Shown: positions 1 through 7,937, counted from the first letter of the stretch. The stretch is 64,000 bases of DNA from Promicromonospora sukumoe (GCF_014137995.1 NZ_JACGWV010000001.1:2418001-2482000); one strand, 5' to 3'. Program-made: numbers and translations. Notes: generated from the sequence alone by a model not told the origin.

Positions 1-341
1 AGCTGACCGAGGGCATCGGCGCGGACGCGGTGCTGGAGTGCGTCGGCACCGCCGAGGCCCGGGCGCAGTCGGTCGAGCTGGTCCGGCCGGGCGGCATGAT
101 CGGGCTGGTCGGGGTGCCGCACGGCGACCTGCCCACCGACACCCTGTTCTGGGGCAACAAGGGCATCCACGGCGGCGTCGCGCCGGTCCGCGCCTACCTG
201 CCGCACCTGCTGGACCTGGTGTGGAAGCGCGAGATCGACCCGGGCAAGGTCTTCGACCTGACCCTGCCGCTGTCGGAGGTCGCGGAGGCCTACCGTGCTA
301 TGGACGAGCGGCGCGCGATCAAGGTGCTGCTGCAGAACTGA
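1..341 (+). CDS. Zinc-dependent alcohol dehydrogenase, C-terminal part (cut by window edge)
   Basis: The frame is open from the left edge, so the gene starts outside the window. The visible 113 residues match the C-terminal half of a medium-chain dehydrogenase/reductase: the end of the Rossmann fold (GADAVLECVGT, then VRPGGMIGLVGVP) followed by the closing LSEVAEAYRAMDERRAIKVLL segment typical of Tdh/Adh-type enzymes. The catalytic zinc ligands and the GxGxxG motif would lie upstream. It should oxidise an alcohol or reduce an aldehyde with NAD(P); the substrate cannot be told. It converges on the RidA gene, with a 21-bp-arm hairpin between them. Confidence 0.85.
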   Translation, partial: LTEGIGADAVLECVGTAEARAQSVELVRPGGMIGLVGVPHGDLPTDTLFWGNKGIHGGVAPVRAYLPHLLDLVWKREIDPGKVFDLTLPLSEVAEAYRAMDERRAIKVLLQN

Positions 342-379
342 CGGCTGGCCGATGCCGGGCGTCCGCCCGGCGCGAAGCC

Positions 380-432
380 GACCATGCACCTGCTGCCAGA
401 CCGGCACCGGATCTGGCAGCAGGTGCATGGTC
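380..432. repeat. Long perfect inverted repeat between convergent genes
   Basis: Arms 380-400 and 412-432 are perfect 21-nt complements with an 11-nt loop. The left arm starts GACCATGCACC and ends TGCTGCCAGA. No T-tract follows on either strand. It lies between the convergent dehydrogenase and RidA genes, which suits a bidirectional terminator. The hairpin at 43396-43450 shares the GACCA start and the TGCTGCCAG end of the arm, so the two may belong to one repeat family. Confidence 0.8.
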
Positions 433-454
433 TGCCTCGGGGGACCCGGCCCGA

Positions 455-877
455 TCAGTCTGCGAGCGCCGCGGTCAGGTCCACCTCGACGAGCTGGCCG
501 GGGAAGCCGAGCACCGTGACGCCCAGCAGGGTGCTCGCGGTGGTGAACGCCCCGGCGAGCGGGCCGGCGTTCAGCCGGGCCCAGACCGCCGCGAGCACGC
601 TCCGGTCCTCGCTCGCCACGTAGATGACCGACCGGATCACGTCCTGCGGCACGGCGCCGACGGCGGAGAGCGCCACGAGGGCGTTGGCCGCCACCTGGTC
701 CGCCTGACGCAGGGCGTCGCCGGCCCCGACGAGGTCACCGGACACGTCGAGGGGGCACTGGCCCGCGAGGTGAGCGGTCCGGCCGGCCTCGACGACCGTC
801 ACGTGGTGGTAGCCCGGGGTCGGGTGCAGGCCGTCGGGCTGCACTCTGTTGATCCGGTTCGCAGGGTTGATCCGCAT
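455..877 (-). CDS. RidA family (YjgF/YER057c/UK114) enamine/imine deaminase
   Basis: This 140-residue protein has RidA features: the QPDGLHPTPGYHHVTVV opening, HLAGQCPLD in the core, repeated QADQVAANALVALSAVGA, and IRSVIYVAS near the end. RidA proteins hydrolyse reactive enamine/imine intermediates of PLP enzymes; some subgroups act in specific catabolic pathways. The length fits the family (about 130). The ATG at 877 has no clear Shine-Dalgarno sequence. It is divergent from the TetR gene at 1100, which may control it. Exact subfamily unknown. Confidence 0.85.
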   Translation of the reverse strand: MRINPANRINRVQPDGLHPTPGYHHVTVVEAGRTAHLAGQCPLDVSGDLVGAGDALRQADQVAANALVALSAVGAVPQDVIRSVIYVASEDRSVLAAVWARLNAGPLAGAFTTASTLLGVTVLGFPGQLVEVDLTAALAD

Positions 878-1061
878 CGCAGGAGTGTCACAAGGCGCGG
901 GTCCGCCCGACAACGTGTTTTGGAGCCGGACCGGGCCGGGGCAGGCCAAGATCTGCGGGGCCGGACCGGGACGCGCCAGGGTGCGCCGCGATGCGCCGGA
1001 GCGCCGGGATGTGCCAGTGCGCGCCGGGGTGTCATGATGTCCGCGAGTGGAACACCCCGTC

Positions 1062-1076
1062 CGTTTCGGCGAAACG
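1062..1076. promoter_or_regulatory. Candidate TetR operator (CGTTTC-N3-GAAACG)
   Basis: A perfect 6-bp dyad with a 3-bp centre lies 24 bp before the TetR start, in the 222-bp gap between ridA and tetR. A short palindrome directly upstream of a TetR gene in a divergent arrangement is the usual position for an autoregulatory operator. No binding evidence; the arms are short. Confidence 0.35.
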
Positions 1077-1099
1077 AGAGTCATGAGCGAGCACCCGGC

Positions 1100-1801
1100 A
1101 TGAGCCGGCACCCGGAGACCGCGCCGCCCGAGGCCCTGGAGCCGCTCGCCGCGCGCGAGCTGCGCTCCGACGCGCGCGACAACCGCGAGCGCATCCTGCA
1201 GGTCGCCCGCACGACGTTCGCGGAGCAGGGCATCGACGTCCCGATGCGAGAGCTGGCGCGGCGTGCCGGCGTCGGCCCGGCGACGCTCTACCGCCGCTTC
1301 CCGACCAAGGAGGCGTTGGTCACCGAGGCGTTCGGCGAGCAGATGGCGACGTGCGCCGCCATCGTCGATGAGGGGCTCGCCGACCCCGACCCGTGGCACG
1401 GCCTGCGCACCGTGATCGAGCGGGTCTGCGTCATGCACGCCCTGGACCGCGGCTTCACGGCCGCGTTCGTCACGGCGTTCCCGGACGCCGTCGACTTCGC
1501 GCAGGAACGCACGCGCGCCCTGCGGTCGCTGGCCGAGCTGATCCAGCGCGCCAAGGACGGCGGCGGGCTGCGCCGCGACGTCGGGCTGGACGACCTGATC
1601 ATGGTGATCATGGCGAACTCCGGCATCCGGGCGTCGTCGCCGAAGGCGGCGGTGGCGGCCTCGCGCCGGTTCGCGGCGCTGCAGATCCAGGCGCTGCAGG
1701 CTCAGCCGTCCGGCACCTCGGCTGGCACGCGGGCCGGTACTGGGGCCAACACTGCGCCGCTTCCGCCCGCCGTCCGCCTGCCGCTGCTGAAGGCGATCTA
1801 G
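1100..1801 (+). CDS. TetR/AcrR family transcriptional regulator
   Basis: The N-terminal helix-turn-helix is plain: RERILQVARTTFAEQG, then MRELARRAGVGPATLYRRFPTKEAL at about residues 50-75. The C-terminal ligand-binding half (FVTAFPDAVDFAQERTRALRSLAEL) looks like the common TetR_C SbtR-like group. The ATG at 1100 gives 233 residues and starts just ahead of the DNA-binding domain; longer starts upstream are possible. It is divergent from ridA, and the inverted repeat at 1062-1076 is a candidate operator. The last 40 residues are Ala/Gly/Thr/Pro-rich. Ligand unknown. Confidence 0.85.
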   Translation: MSRHPETAPPEALEPLAARELRSDARDNRERILQVARTTFAEQGIDVPMRELARRAGVGPATLYRRFPTKEALVTEAFGEQMATCAAIVDEGLADPDPWHGLRTVIERVCVMHALDRGFTAAFVTAFPDAVDFAQERTRALRSLAELIQRAKDGGGLRRDVGLDDLIMVIMANSGIRASSPKAAVAASRRFAALQIQALQAQPSGTSAGTRAGTGANTAPLPPAVRLPLLKAI

Positions 1802-1833
1802 GAGCAATCCGGGAGCGAGGGCCGCGACCGGGC

Positions 1834-2670
1834 TCAGCGCCCGGTCCCGGCCCGGACGAACGACTCGATCCCGTCCAGGATGCGCGACAGGCCGAACTCC
1901 CAGGCGCGCTCGGCGTCGTGCACGCCGCCGTACCCGCTGGTCGCGGCCGTGCCGACCCGGGCGGCGAGCGCGTAGCGGTCGCCCAGGACCCGCGTCATGT
2001 GCGGCTCGTGCTCCGCCCACCACTGGTCGTCGGCCTGCCCGGTGCTCTCCGGGACGGACCGCCAGGCGACCAGGCTCGCCGTCGCGTCGCGGGCGTAGCC
2101 CAGGACGAGTGTCAGCACGAGGTCCATCTCGACGTCGCCGAGACCGAGCCCGTCGACGGCGCGGAGCTCGGCGTCGTACTTGGCGACGACGCCGGGTCCG
2201 AGGGTCGGACGACCCTCCGGACGACTCAGCAGCCAGGGATGCCGCTCGTAGAGGGCGCGGTTCGCACGCGCGACCCGGTCCAGCCGCGAGCGCCAGGGGG
2301 CGGTGTCGCCGGAGGCACCGGCGCCGACGCCGTCCGGCACATCGCCGCCCGGCCCGACGCCGTCCGGCCCAACACCGTCCGGCCCGACGTCGTACCGCAC
2401 CTCGCCGAGCACCCGGTCGACCATGAGGTCGAGCAGCTCCGCCTTGTCCCGCACGTGCCGGTACAGCGACATGGCGCCGACGCCCAGCCGCTCGGCGACC
2501 CGCCGCATGGAGAGGCTGCCCAGGCCGCCCTCGTCGGCGACCGCCACGCCCGCCGCCACGATCTGCTCGGGGCCGAGCCCCGGCTTCCGGCCGAGCCCGG
2601 AGGGCACCCGCGTGCCCCACAGCAGGTCCAGGGTGCGCGCCCTGTCCCGCTCGCCGCCAGGATCTCCCAC
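1834..2670 (-). CDS. TetR/AcrR regulator with TetR_C domain
   Basis: The protein has 278 residues from a GTG start that has a purine-rich GGGGAGAG 6-7 nt upstream. Residues about 30-75 form the HTH (PEQIVAAGVAVADEGG, then MRRVAERLGVGAMSLYRHVRDKAEL). The C-terminal half (YERHPWLL, GYGGVHDAERAWEFGLSRILDGIESFV) matches the TetR_C group related to tetracycline repressor. Between them, residues about 93-120 are a VGPDG repeat encoded by degenerate 15-bp DNA repeats (about 2330-2400), one of several low-complexity inserts in this window. It is divergent from the VOC gene across a strong palindrome at 2772-2792 and probably represses it and itself. Confidence 0.88.
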   Translation of the reverse strand: MGDPGGERDRARTLDLLWGTRVPSGLGRKPGLGPEQIVAAGVAVADEGGLGSLSMRRVAERLGVGAMSLYRHVRDKAELLDLMVDRVLGEVRYDVGPDGVGPDGVGPGGDVPDGVGAGASGDTAPWRSRLDRVARANRALYERHPWLLSRPEGRPTLGPGVVAKYDAELRAVDGLGLGDVEMDLVLTLVLGYARDATASLVAWRSVPESTGQADDQWWAEHEPHMTRVLGDRYALAARVGTAATSGYGGVHDAERAWEFGLSRILDGIESFVRAGTGR

Positions 2671-2766
2671 GCGCCGCTCTCCCCCACGCTCGTTGTGCCA
2701 CCGGCCGGTTGTCGGCCAGGTTCCTTGCGGTTCGTTTTCCTTGCCGTCGAGCCCGCCGTCGTCGAC

Positions 2767-2792
2767 TATAGTTTGCGTACGCCGTACCCAAA
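2767..2792. promoter_or_regulatory. TetR-type operator overlapping a divergent promoter
   Basis: A near-perfect 21-bp dyad is centred on C2782: TTTG (2772-2775), GTACG (2777-2781), CGTAC (2783-2787), CAAA (2789-2792). Only the 2776/2788 pair does not match. A TATAGT hexamer (2767-2772) abuts it, and the same bases read ACTATA/TATAGT on the other strand, so a promoter can face either way. Size and symmetry suit a TetR dimer; the site lies between the TetR and VOC genes. Confidence 0.6.
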
Positions 2793-2836
2793 TGGCACGG
2801 CGGGCACATCGACGGCACTTCGATCAGGAGGCACCA

Positions 2837-3301
2837 GTGGTAGCAGCAGCATTCCGGGTGGGTCTGCGCGTGGACGACGTCGTCGCGGCGGCGGAGTTCT
2901 ACCGAGGCTTCGGCTTCGAGGAGGTGGGCTCGGTCCCGGGGCCCGACGGCGGACCTGTCATGACGATCCTGGCGCGCGGCGAGGTGCAGCTCATCGTCGA
3001 CGCACTGGTCGGCATGCCGTTCCCGGACAGCGAGCGCGAGCGGCTGACGCAGCGGGGTCCGCGGGGGCTGGGCGTCGCCGTCGGCCTGGGCGTGGACGAC
3101 CTGGCCGCGAGCTACGCCTACTGCCAGGCGTCCGGCTGCACGATCACGTCAGAACCGGCGGACGAGGCGTGGGGCGACCGTGTCTTCGAGTGCGTCGACC
3201 CGTTCGGCTACCAGTGGGAGTTCTCCCAGCCCCTGAAGGACTGGGACGCCGCGGCAGGCCTCGGCGCCGCACAGGAGAGCTGGTTCGGCGGTCAGGCCTG
3301 A
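2837..3301 (+). CDS. VOC (glyoxalase/bleomycin-resistance fold) family protein
   Basis: The GTG at 2837 has an excellent AGGAGG five bases upstream, giving 154 residues. The sequence is two beta-alpha-beta-beta-beta modules: FRVGLRVDDVVAAAEFYRGFGFEEVG and later GLGVDDLAASYAYCQASG, closing with FECVDPFGYQWEFSQPL, as in glyoxalase-like dioxygenase-superfamily proteins. Members bind or modify small molecules, often as resistance or detoxification proteins. The divergent TetR and the shared palindrome suggest ligand-inducible expression. Its stop overlaps the convergent GntR stop by 10 bp. Confidence 0.85.
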   Translation: MVAAAFRVGLRVDDVVAAAEFYRGFGFEEVGSVPGPDGGPVMTILARGEVQLIVDALVGMPFPDSERERLTQRGPRGLGVAVGLGVDDLAASYAYCQASGCTITSEPADEAWGDRVFECVDPFGYQWEFSQPLKDWDAAAGLGAAQESWFGGQA

Positions 3302-4161
3302 GCGGGCCGAGCCGGAAGAGCAGACTGATCCGGCAGAGCAGGTCGCTCCGGCTGAGCGGGCTGATCCGGCAGAGCAGGTCGCTCCGGCTGAGCGGGCTGA
3401 TCCGGCAGAGCAGGTCGCTCCGGCTGAGCGGGCTGATCCGGCAGAGCAGGTCGCTCCGGCTGAGCGGGCGGGGCGTCGTCGAGCGTGCCGCGCACCTCGC
3501 GCACGATGCGCGCCATCGCCTGCTCGGCCGCGTCGGCGTCGCCCGCGGCGACGGCGCGCGCGACCGCCTCGTGCGCGTCGAGCGCCTCGGGCACGGGGTA
3601 GGCCGGCATGAGGCCGAGGTGGATACGGCCGGAGATGACGACGGAGACGACGTCGGCGAGCGCGGTGAACAGCTCGTTGCCGCTGGAGCGCATCAGGAGC
3701 TCGTGCATCCGGATGTCGAGCGCGAGGAACTCCGCGCCGTCGCCCTCCCCCGCCTCGCCGAGCTTGCGCAGCTGGGCCGCGGTGGCGACCAGCTCGTCGC
3801 GGACCGCCGCCGTCGCCCCGCGTGCCGCGCCCGCCGCGGCGCGCGGCTCGACCGCCTGGCGCAGCTCGGTGAGCGAACGCAGCTGCGACGTGCGCCCGGG
3901 CCCGTCCAGCCGCCAGGCGATCACCCGGGGGTCGAGCACGTTCCATGCCGGGTGCGGTAGCACGACGATGCCGACGCGCGGGCCCGAGCGGACCAGCCCG
4001 AGGCCTTCGAGCAGCCGCATCGCCTCGCGCGCGACGGTGCGGGACACCCCGAACTCGCTGCCGATCCCGTCGAGCGTCAGCGAGGCGCCCGCCGGCAGCT
4101 CACCAGCGGTGATGCGGCGGCCCAGGGCGTCGAGGACGGGGCTGTGCAGCACGGGAGGCAT
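3292..4161 (-). CDS. GntR family (FadR subfamily) regulator with repeat-encoded tail
   Basis: The N-terminal winged helix is clear (LDALGRRITAGELPAGASL, then FGVSRTVAREAMRLLEGLGLV), followed by an all-helical FCD domain (LTELRQAVEPRAAAGAA, DIRMHELLMRSSGN, DAHEAVARAVAAGDADAAEQAM). The last 55 or so residues are four identical copies of PAQPERPALPDQ, encoded by the 36-bp repeat at 3325-3468, plus a variant end. The ATG at 4161 sits directly against its GGAGG; the GTG at 4152 has better spacing and may be the real start. It is divergent from gntK-gntP, so the likely effector is gluconate or a phosphorylated derivative. Confidence 0.88.
   Translation of the reverse strand: MPPVLHSPVLDALGRRITAGELPAGASLTLDGIGSEFGVSRTVAREAMRLLEGLGLVRSGPRVGIVVLPHPAWNVLDPRVIAWRLDGPGRTSQLRSLTELRQAVEPRAAAGAARGATAAVRDELVATAAQLRKLGEAGEGDGAEFLALDIRMHELLMRSSGNELFTALADVVSVVISGRIHLGLMPAYPVPEALDAHEAVARAVAAGDADAAEQAMARIVREVRGTLDDAPPAQPERPALPDQPAQPERPALPDQPAQPERPALPDQPAQPERPALPDQSALPARPAQA
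3325..3468. repeat. Four exact tandem copies of a 36-bp coding repeat
   Basis: Units run 3325-3360, 3361-3396, 3397-3432 and 3433-3468; I find no mismatch between them. Each starts CTGATCCGGCAG and ends GGCTGAGCGGG. 36 is a multiple of three, so copy-number change keeps the GntR frame. Part-units flank the array on both sides. Exact identity suggests recent expansion or active homogenisation. Confidence 0.95.
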
Positions 4162-4197
4162 CCTCCAAGAATAGTTCGCACCATCGACCGGGCGGAT

Positions 4198-4240
4198 TGG
4201 TCACACCATTGGTGACATGAATCACGTGCTAATGGTGTCA
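4198..4240. promoter_or_regulatory. Candidate GntR operators in the gntR-gntK gap
   Basis: The gap holds nested dyads: TGGTCACACCA (4198-4208, TGG-N5-CCA, as in FadR-type sites), GTCAC-N7-GTGAC (4200-4216), GTGA-N6-TCAC (4212-4225), and the distant pair ACACCATT (4203-4210) / AATGGTGT (4231-4238). This density of symmetry between divergent gntR and gntK fits binding by the FadR-type GntR regulator. Confidence 0.5.
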
Positions 4241-4262
4241 TCAATGGGTGAAGATAGACCCC

Positions 4263-4880
4263 ATGGACACAGACGTCACCGAGACAGCGATGTTCTCGAC
4301 CCAGACAAGCAGCGGCGGCACAGACCCGTCTGCGCAGGACCCCGGACCACGAGCGTTCGTCGTGATGGGCGTGGCCGGGTCGGGCAAGACCACGGTCGCC
4401 GCCCTGCTCGCCGGGCGCCTCGGCGCGTCCTTCGCGGAGGGCGACGACTTCCACTCCCCCGCGAACGTCGCCAAGATGGCCGCCGGCCACCCCCTGGACG
4501 ACGACGACCGCTGGCCCTGGCTCCAGGGCATCCGCGACTGGTTCGCCAAGGAGCTCGCCGCGGGACGCAGCGCCGTGGTGCCGTGCAGCGCCCTGCGCCG
4601 CAGCTACCGCGACCTGCTGGAGACGGCGGGCAACGGTTCGGCCGACGGCGCCGGCGCGATCGGCACCGTCCAGTTCGTGCACCTGACCGGCTCGTACGAG
4701 CTGCTGCGCACCCGCATCCAGGGCCGCGCCGGGCACTTCATGAAGCCGGAGATGCTCGACAGCCAGCTCGCCGCGCTCGAGCCCCTGGCCGACGACGAGC
4801 CCGGCTTCGCCGTCGACATCACGCCGCGGCCGGAGCAGATCGTCGACGAGATCCTGCACCGCCTGGGAGAGGACCACTGA
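4263..4880 (+). CDS. gntK: Gluconokinase
   Basis: It phosphorylates D-gluconate to 6-phosphogluconate with ATP, feeding the pentose phosphate pathway. The Walker A motif MGVAGSGKTTVAALLAGRLG is followed by the family signature FAEGDDFHSPANVAKMAAGHPLDDDDRWPWL and, later, the lid GRAGHFMKPEMLDSQLAALEPL. The family is usually 165-180 residues; this one has about 30 extra N-terminal residues. I use the ATG at 4263 (205 residues); a GTG at 4248 is in frame. It overlaps the next gene by TGATG, so kinase and permease are translationally coupled. The candidate operators at 4198-4240 lie just upstream. Confidence 0.93.
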   Translation: MDTDVTETAMFSTQTSSGGTDPSAQDPGPRAFVVMGVAGSGKTTVAALLAGRLGASFAEGDDFHSPANVAKMAAGHPLDDDDRWPWLQGIRDWFAKELAAGRSAVVPCSALRRSYRDLLETAGNGSADGAGAIGTVQFVHLTGSYELLRTRIQGRAGHFMKPEMLDSQLAALEPLADDEPGFAVDITPRPEQIVDEILHRLGEDH

Positions 4881-6388
4881 TGCTCCACGACACCGCTCTG
4901 CTCGCTGCCCCGCTGGCGACCGCCGCCGCGGACACCGCGCCCACCGCCCCGACCGCGCAGCTCGTGCTGGCCGCGCTGATCGGCATCGTCGTCATCGTCG
5001 GGCTCATCGTGTGGCTCAAGATGCACCCGTTCCTCGCGCTCGTGCTCGGTTCGGGCGCGCTCGCCCTCGTGGCCGGGATCGGCCTGACCGACACGTTCAC
5101 CAGCTTCACGGCGGGCCTCGGGACCACGGTCGCGGGCGTCGGCGTGCTCATCGCGCTCGGCGCGATCATCGGCAAGCTGCTCATCGACTCCGGCGGCGCC
5201 GACCGGATCGTCGACACGATCCTCGACCGCACACCGGTCAAGCGTCTGCCCTGGGCCATGGCGCTCATCGCGTTCGTGGTCGGCATCCCGCTGTTCTTCG
5301 AGGTCGGCGTCGTGCTGCTGATCCCGGTCGTGATGATCGTGGCGCGCCGCATGCGCACCAACCCCGTGCTCGTCGGCATCCCGGCCCTCGCCGGCCTGTC
5401 CGCGCTGCACGGCCTGGTGCCGCCGCACCCCGGACCGCTGCTCGCCATCGACGCGCTCGGCGCCAACCTGGGCCTCACGCTCGGGCTCGGCCTGCTGGTC
5501 GCCGTCCCGACGGTGATCATCTCCGGGCCGCTGCTCGCCATCCCGCTGACCCGCTGGGTCAAGCTCGACCCGCCCACCACGGTGCTCGGTATGTCCGACG
5601 ACGCCGCGGGCGGTGCCGGCGGCAACGGTGCGGGCGGCAGCGGCGGCGCGTCGTCGTCGGACGGCGCTGGGAAGGCGACCGGGACCGCCACCGCGACGGA
5701 GGCCGGCACCACCACGCTGCGCAAGCCGTCGTTCGGGATCTCGGTGCTGGTCGTGCTGCTGCCCGTGATCCTGATGCTCGCGCGGTCCGTCGTCGAGATC
5801 GCGGGCGCCACCGAGACGGGCTGGGGCACGGTGCTGGAGTTCCTCGGCGAGCCGCTCGTGGCCCTGCTCATCACGTCGCTGTTCGCGCTGTTCGCCTTCG
5901 GCACCGCCGTCGGGCGCACGCGTCAGCAGCTCGGCGACCTGGTCGGCTCCTCGTTCGCGCCGATCGCCGGCATCCTGCTCATCGTGGGCGCCGGCGGCGG
6001 CTTCAAGCAGACGCTCGTGGACTCGGGCGTGGGCGACGTGATCGCCTCCGGCATCGCCGACGCCGGGATCACCCCGCTGCTGGCCGGCTGGCTCGTGGCG
6101 GCGCTCATCCGCATCGCCACGGGCTCGGCCACGGTCGCGACGATCACCGCGGCGGGCATCATGGCGCCCCTGGCGGCGGGCCTCGACCCCACGCAGGCGG
6201 CGCTGCTCGTCCTCGCCATCGGCGCGGGCTCGGTGTTCCTGTCCCACGTGAACGACGCCGGCTTCTGGCTCGTCAAGGAGTACTTCGGCATGACGGTCGG
6301 CCAGACCTTCAAGACCTGGTCGCTCATGGAGTCGGTCCTGTCGGTCGTGGCCCTGCTCGTGGTCCTGCTGCTGGGCGCGTTCGTGTAG
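4880..6388 (+). CDS. gntP: GntP family gluconate:H+ symporter
   Basis: This 502-residue membrane protein has about 12-14 hydrophobic segments and the GntP hallmarks: FTAGLGTTVAGVGVLIALGAIIGKLL, VGIPLFFEVGVVLLIPV, LHGLVPPHPGPL, and near the end SVFLSHVNDAGFWLVKEYFGM. It imports gluconate, possibly other aldonates, for the gluconokinase whose stop codon it overlaps. A Gly/Ala/Ser/Thr-rich loop (about residues 240-280), encoded near 5600-5710, is a low-complexity insert in the central cytoplasmic loop. A 26-bp-arm hairpin 44 bp after the stop may terminate the operon. Confidence 0.93.
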   Translation: MLHDTALLAAPLATAAADTAPTAPTAQLVLAALIGIVVIVGLIVWLKMHPFLALVLGSGALALVAGIGLTDTFTSFTAGLGTTVAGVGVLIALGAIIGKLLIDSGGADRIVDTILDRTPVKRLPWAMALIAFVVGIPLFFEVGVVLLIPVVMIVARRMRTNPVLVGIPALAGLSALHGLVPPHPGPLLAIDALGANLGLTLGLGLLVAVPTVIISGPLLAIPLTRWVKLDPPTTVLGMSDDAAGGAGGNGAGGSGGASSSDGAGKATGTATATEAGTTTLRKPSFGISVLVVLLPVILMLARSVVEIAGATETGWGTVLEFLGEPLVALLITSLFALFAFGTAVGRTRQQLGDLVGSSFAPIAGILLIVGAGGGFKQTLVDSGVGDVIASGIADAGITPLLAGWLVAALIRIATGSATVATITAAGIMAPLAAGLDPTQAALLVLAIGAGSVFLSHVNDAGFWLVKEYFGMTVGQTFKTWSLMESVLSVVALLVVLLLGAFV

Positions 6389-6431
6389 CGCTCCGCCGCA
6401 ACCCGCCCGCCTCACCCCACCCGACCGCCCC

Positions 6432-6492
6432 GTTGAGTGCTGGGTATTCGCCCTTCTGCAGTACCGAGAAGGGCGAATACCCAGCACTCAAC
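6432..6492. repeat. 26-bp-arm perfect hairpin after gntP
   Basis: Arms 6432-6457 and 6467-6492 are perfectly complementary with a 9-nt loop; the left arm begins GTTGAGTGCTGGG. There is no T-tract. It follows the gntKP operon and precedes a convergent regulator gene, a terminator-like position. Together with the next hairpin it fills much of the 351-bp gap 6389-6739; I see no gene there. Confidence 0.85.
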
Positions 6493-6606
6493 CTTTGGGT
6501 GGGGCGGGGTTGGGTGGTTACCGGGTGAGGCGGGTGTCGCCGTTGTCGACGTGGAAGGTCCCGGGCCAGATCAAGTCCGGTCGGGCCGAGCCAGGCCGAG
6601 CCGAGA

Positions 6607-6688
6607 CCGATGTGCGCTTCTACCCAGCGATTGCGCCCGAAAACCGCGTACTTTTCCGGCCCAATGACTGGGCAGAAGCGCACATCGG
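6607..6688. repeat. GTGCGCTTCTACCCAG hairpin element, copy 1
   Basis: Two roughly 34-nt arms (6607-6640 and 6655-6688, about five mismatches) carry GTGCGCTTCTACCCAG on the left and its near-complement CTGGGCAGAAGCGCAC on the right. The same element recurs at 54198, 54478 and 54694, nearly 48 kb away. Convergent genes flank this copy. Confidence 0.85.
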
Positions 6689-6739
6689 CGGCCAGGGGCG
6701 CGAGGCCGACCGGCGCCGGGCCGGGCCGGTGCACCTGGG

Positions 6740-7855
6740 TCAGCCGGCCGAGCCGTCCTCGACGAGGCGCAGGAGGAGCCGGGCGAGCAGGAACCGGGCG
6801 CGGCCGGGCAGGGACCGCGGGTCGTAGCCGAGCTCGGTCGTCAGGTGGTCGTGGCGTACCTGGAGCGTCGAGTGGTGCATGCCCAGCACCGTGGCGGCGG
6901 CGCGCACGCTCTCGGCCGCGGCCAGCTCGTCGAGGACAGCGCGGGTGCGAGCGTCGAGCCGGGCGAGGGCGACGACGTCCGGCTGTTGTGCCGCGACCGG
7001 TTCCAGGGCGCTGACGGCGGCGAGGGTCACGCCGAGGTCGGCGGCGTCGAACACGGCGTCGTCGTGCCCTGCGTTGCCGAGCCCTGTGTTGTTGCCGAGC
7101 CCTTGGTCGCCGCGCCCCGAGTCACGGCGCGGCCGGAGGCGGAGCGCGAGGAGCGCCGTCCGGAAGGACTCCGGGAGCTGGTCCCCGGGCCGCGCGACAC
7201 CGATCCCGGCCGGGCCGAAGACCTCGGCCTCCGAGCCCGCACGACCGAGAACCACGGCTCGCACCAGACCGTACGGCGTCGCGACGACCGTAGACGGCGC
7301 ACCCGGCGCACCAGCGACACCCGACCTCCCTGCCGATCGGGCACCCGCCTCGCCGCGGGACGCGGGCAGCGCCGCCACCCGGTACTCGCGCGCAGGGTCG
7401 AGCCGGAGCCGGGCCAGGGCCGTCCGGCGTTCGGCGACCTCCCGGGTCGCGTCGAGGACGACACCGAGGGAGCCCGCGGGTTCGCCGTCGTGCCGCGCCC
7501 GGACCAGGTCGACGGCGAGCGCCAGCCGCTCGACGACCATGTCGTCGTTGGCGTGCGGGCGCCCCTCGCGCTCGATCCAGACGCGCCCGCCGTCGACCGG
7601 CCGGGACGGCCAGCCCTCGTGCGGGTCGGCGCCGCCGTCGGCCGGCGCTTCCCGCCGGGCGCCGTCGGGCCCCGCGCGGTGGGTCCGGCCGGCGACGACG
7701 GCGCCGGCGACCGTCCCGCTGAGCAGGGCCGCCCCGCGCAGCAGCGCCTGGAGCCCTACGCCGCCCCCGACGAGCACGTCGAAGTAGGCGACGACCTTGA
7801 GGGTCTCGCTGGCCTCGGGATCGAGTGCGGTCAGGCGGCCCACGAGCTCTTGCAT
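6740..7855 (-). CDS. PucR/CdaR-type helix-turn-helix regulator
   Basis: The C-terminal 60 residues (LDELAAAESVRAAATVLGMHHSTLQVRHDHLTTELG, then GRARFLLARLLLRL) match the PucR C-terminal HTH (HTH_30) found in purine- and sugar-acid-responsive activators. The N-terminal part (LTALDPEASETLKVVAYFDVLV) and the middle resemble GAF/diguanylate-cyclase-like sensor regions. The ATG at 7855 has GGAG at good spacing and gives 371 residues; an upstream in-frame start exists at 7885. Several Gly/Ala/Arg-rich stretches look like loop insertions. Target genes unknown. Confidence 0.75.
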   Translation of the reverse strand: MQELVGRLTALDPEASETLKVVAYFDVLVGGGVGLQALLRGAALLSGTVAGAVVAGRTHRAGPDGARREAPADGGADPHEGWPSRPVDGGRVWIEREGRPHANDDMVVERLALAVDLVRARHDGEPAGSLGVVLDATREVAERRTALARLRLDPAREYRVAALPASRGEAGARSAGRSGVAGAPGAPSTVVATPYGLVRAVVLGRAGSEAEVFGPAGIGVARPGDQLPESFRTALLALRLRPRRDSGRGDQGLGNNTGLGNAGHDDAVFDAADLGVTLAAVSALEPVAAQQPDVVALARLDARTRAVLDELAAAESVRAAATVLGMHHSTLQVRHDHLTTELGYDPRSLPGRARFLLARLLLRLVEDGSAG

Positions 7856-7937
7856 CTTCGCTCCATCGCGTGTGTGGACCAACACACTAGCGGGGCGCCG
7901 ACGTCGGGCACCGGCGCCCGGGTGGCGCGAACCGCCG

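Noticed and set aside
455..2818. A 787-codon open frame on the minus strand
   Set aside because: Only its last 140 codons (RidA) are a recognisable protein; the rest is antisense to a clear TetR gene and reflects the lack of stops in very GC-rich DNA.
3325..3468. CRISPR array
   Set aside because: The 36-bp units are directly adjacent with no spacers and lie in a reading frame, so this is a coding minisatellite.
6389..6739. Short ORFs overlapping the two hairpins
   Set aside because: They translate the hairpin arms and have no start signals or domains.
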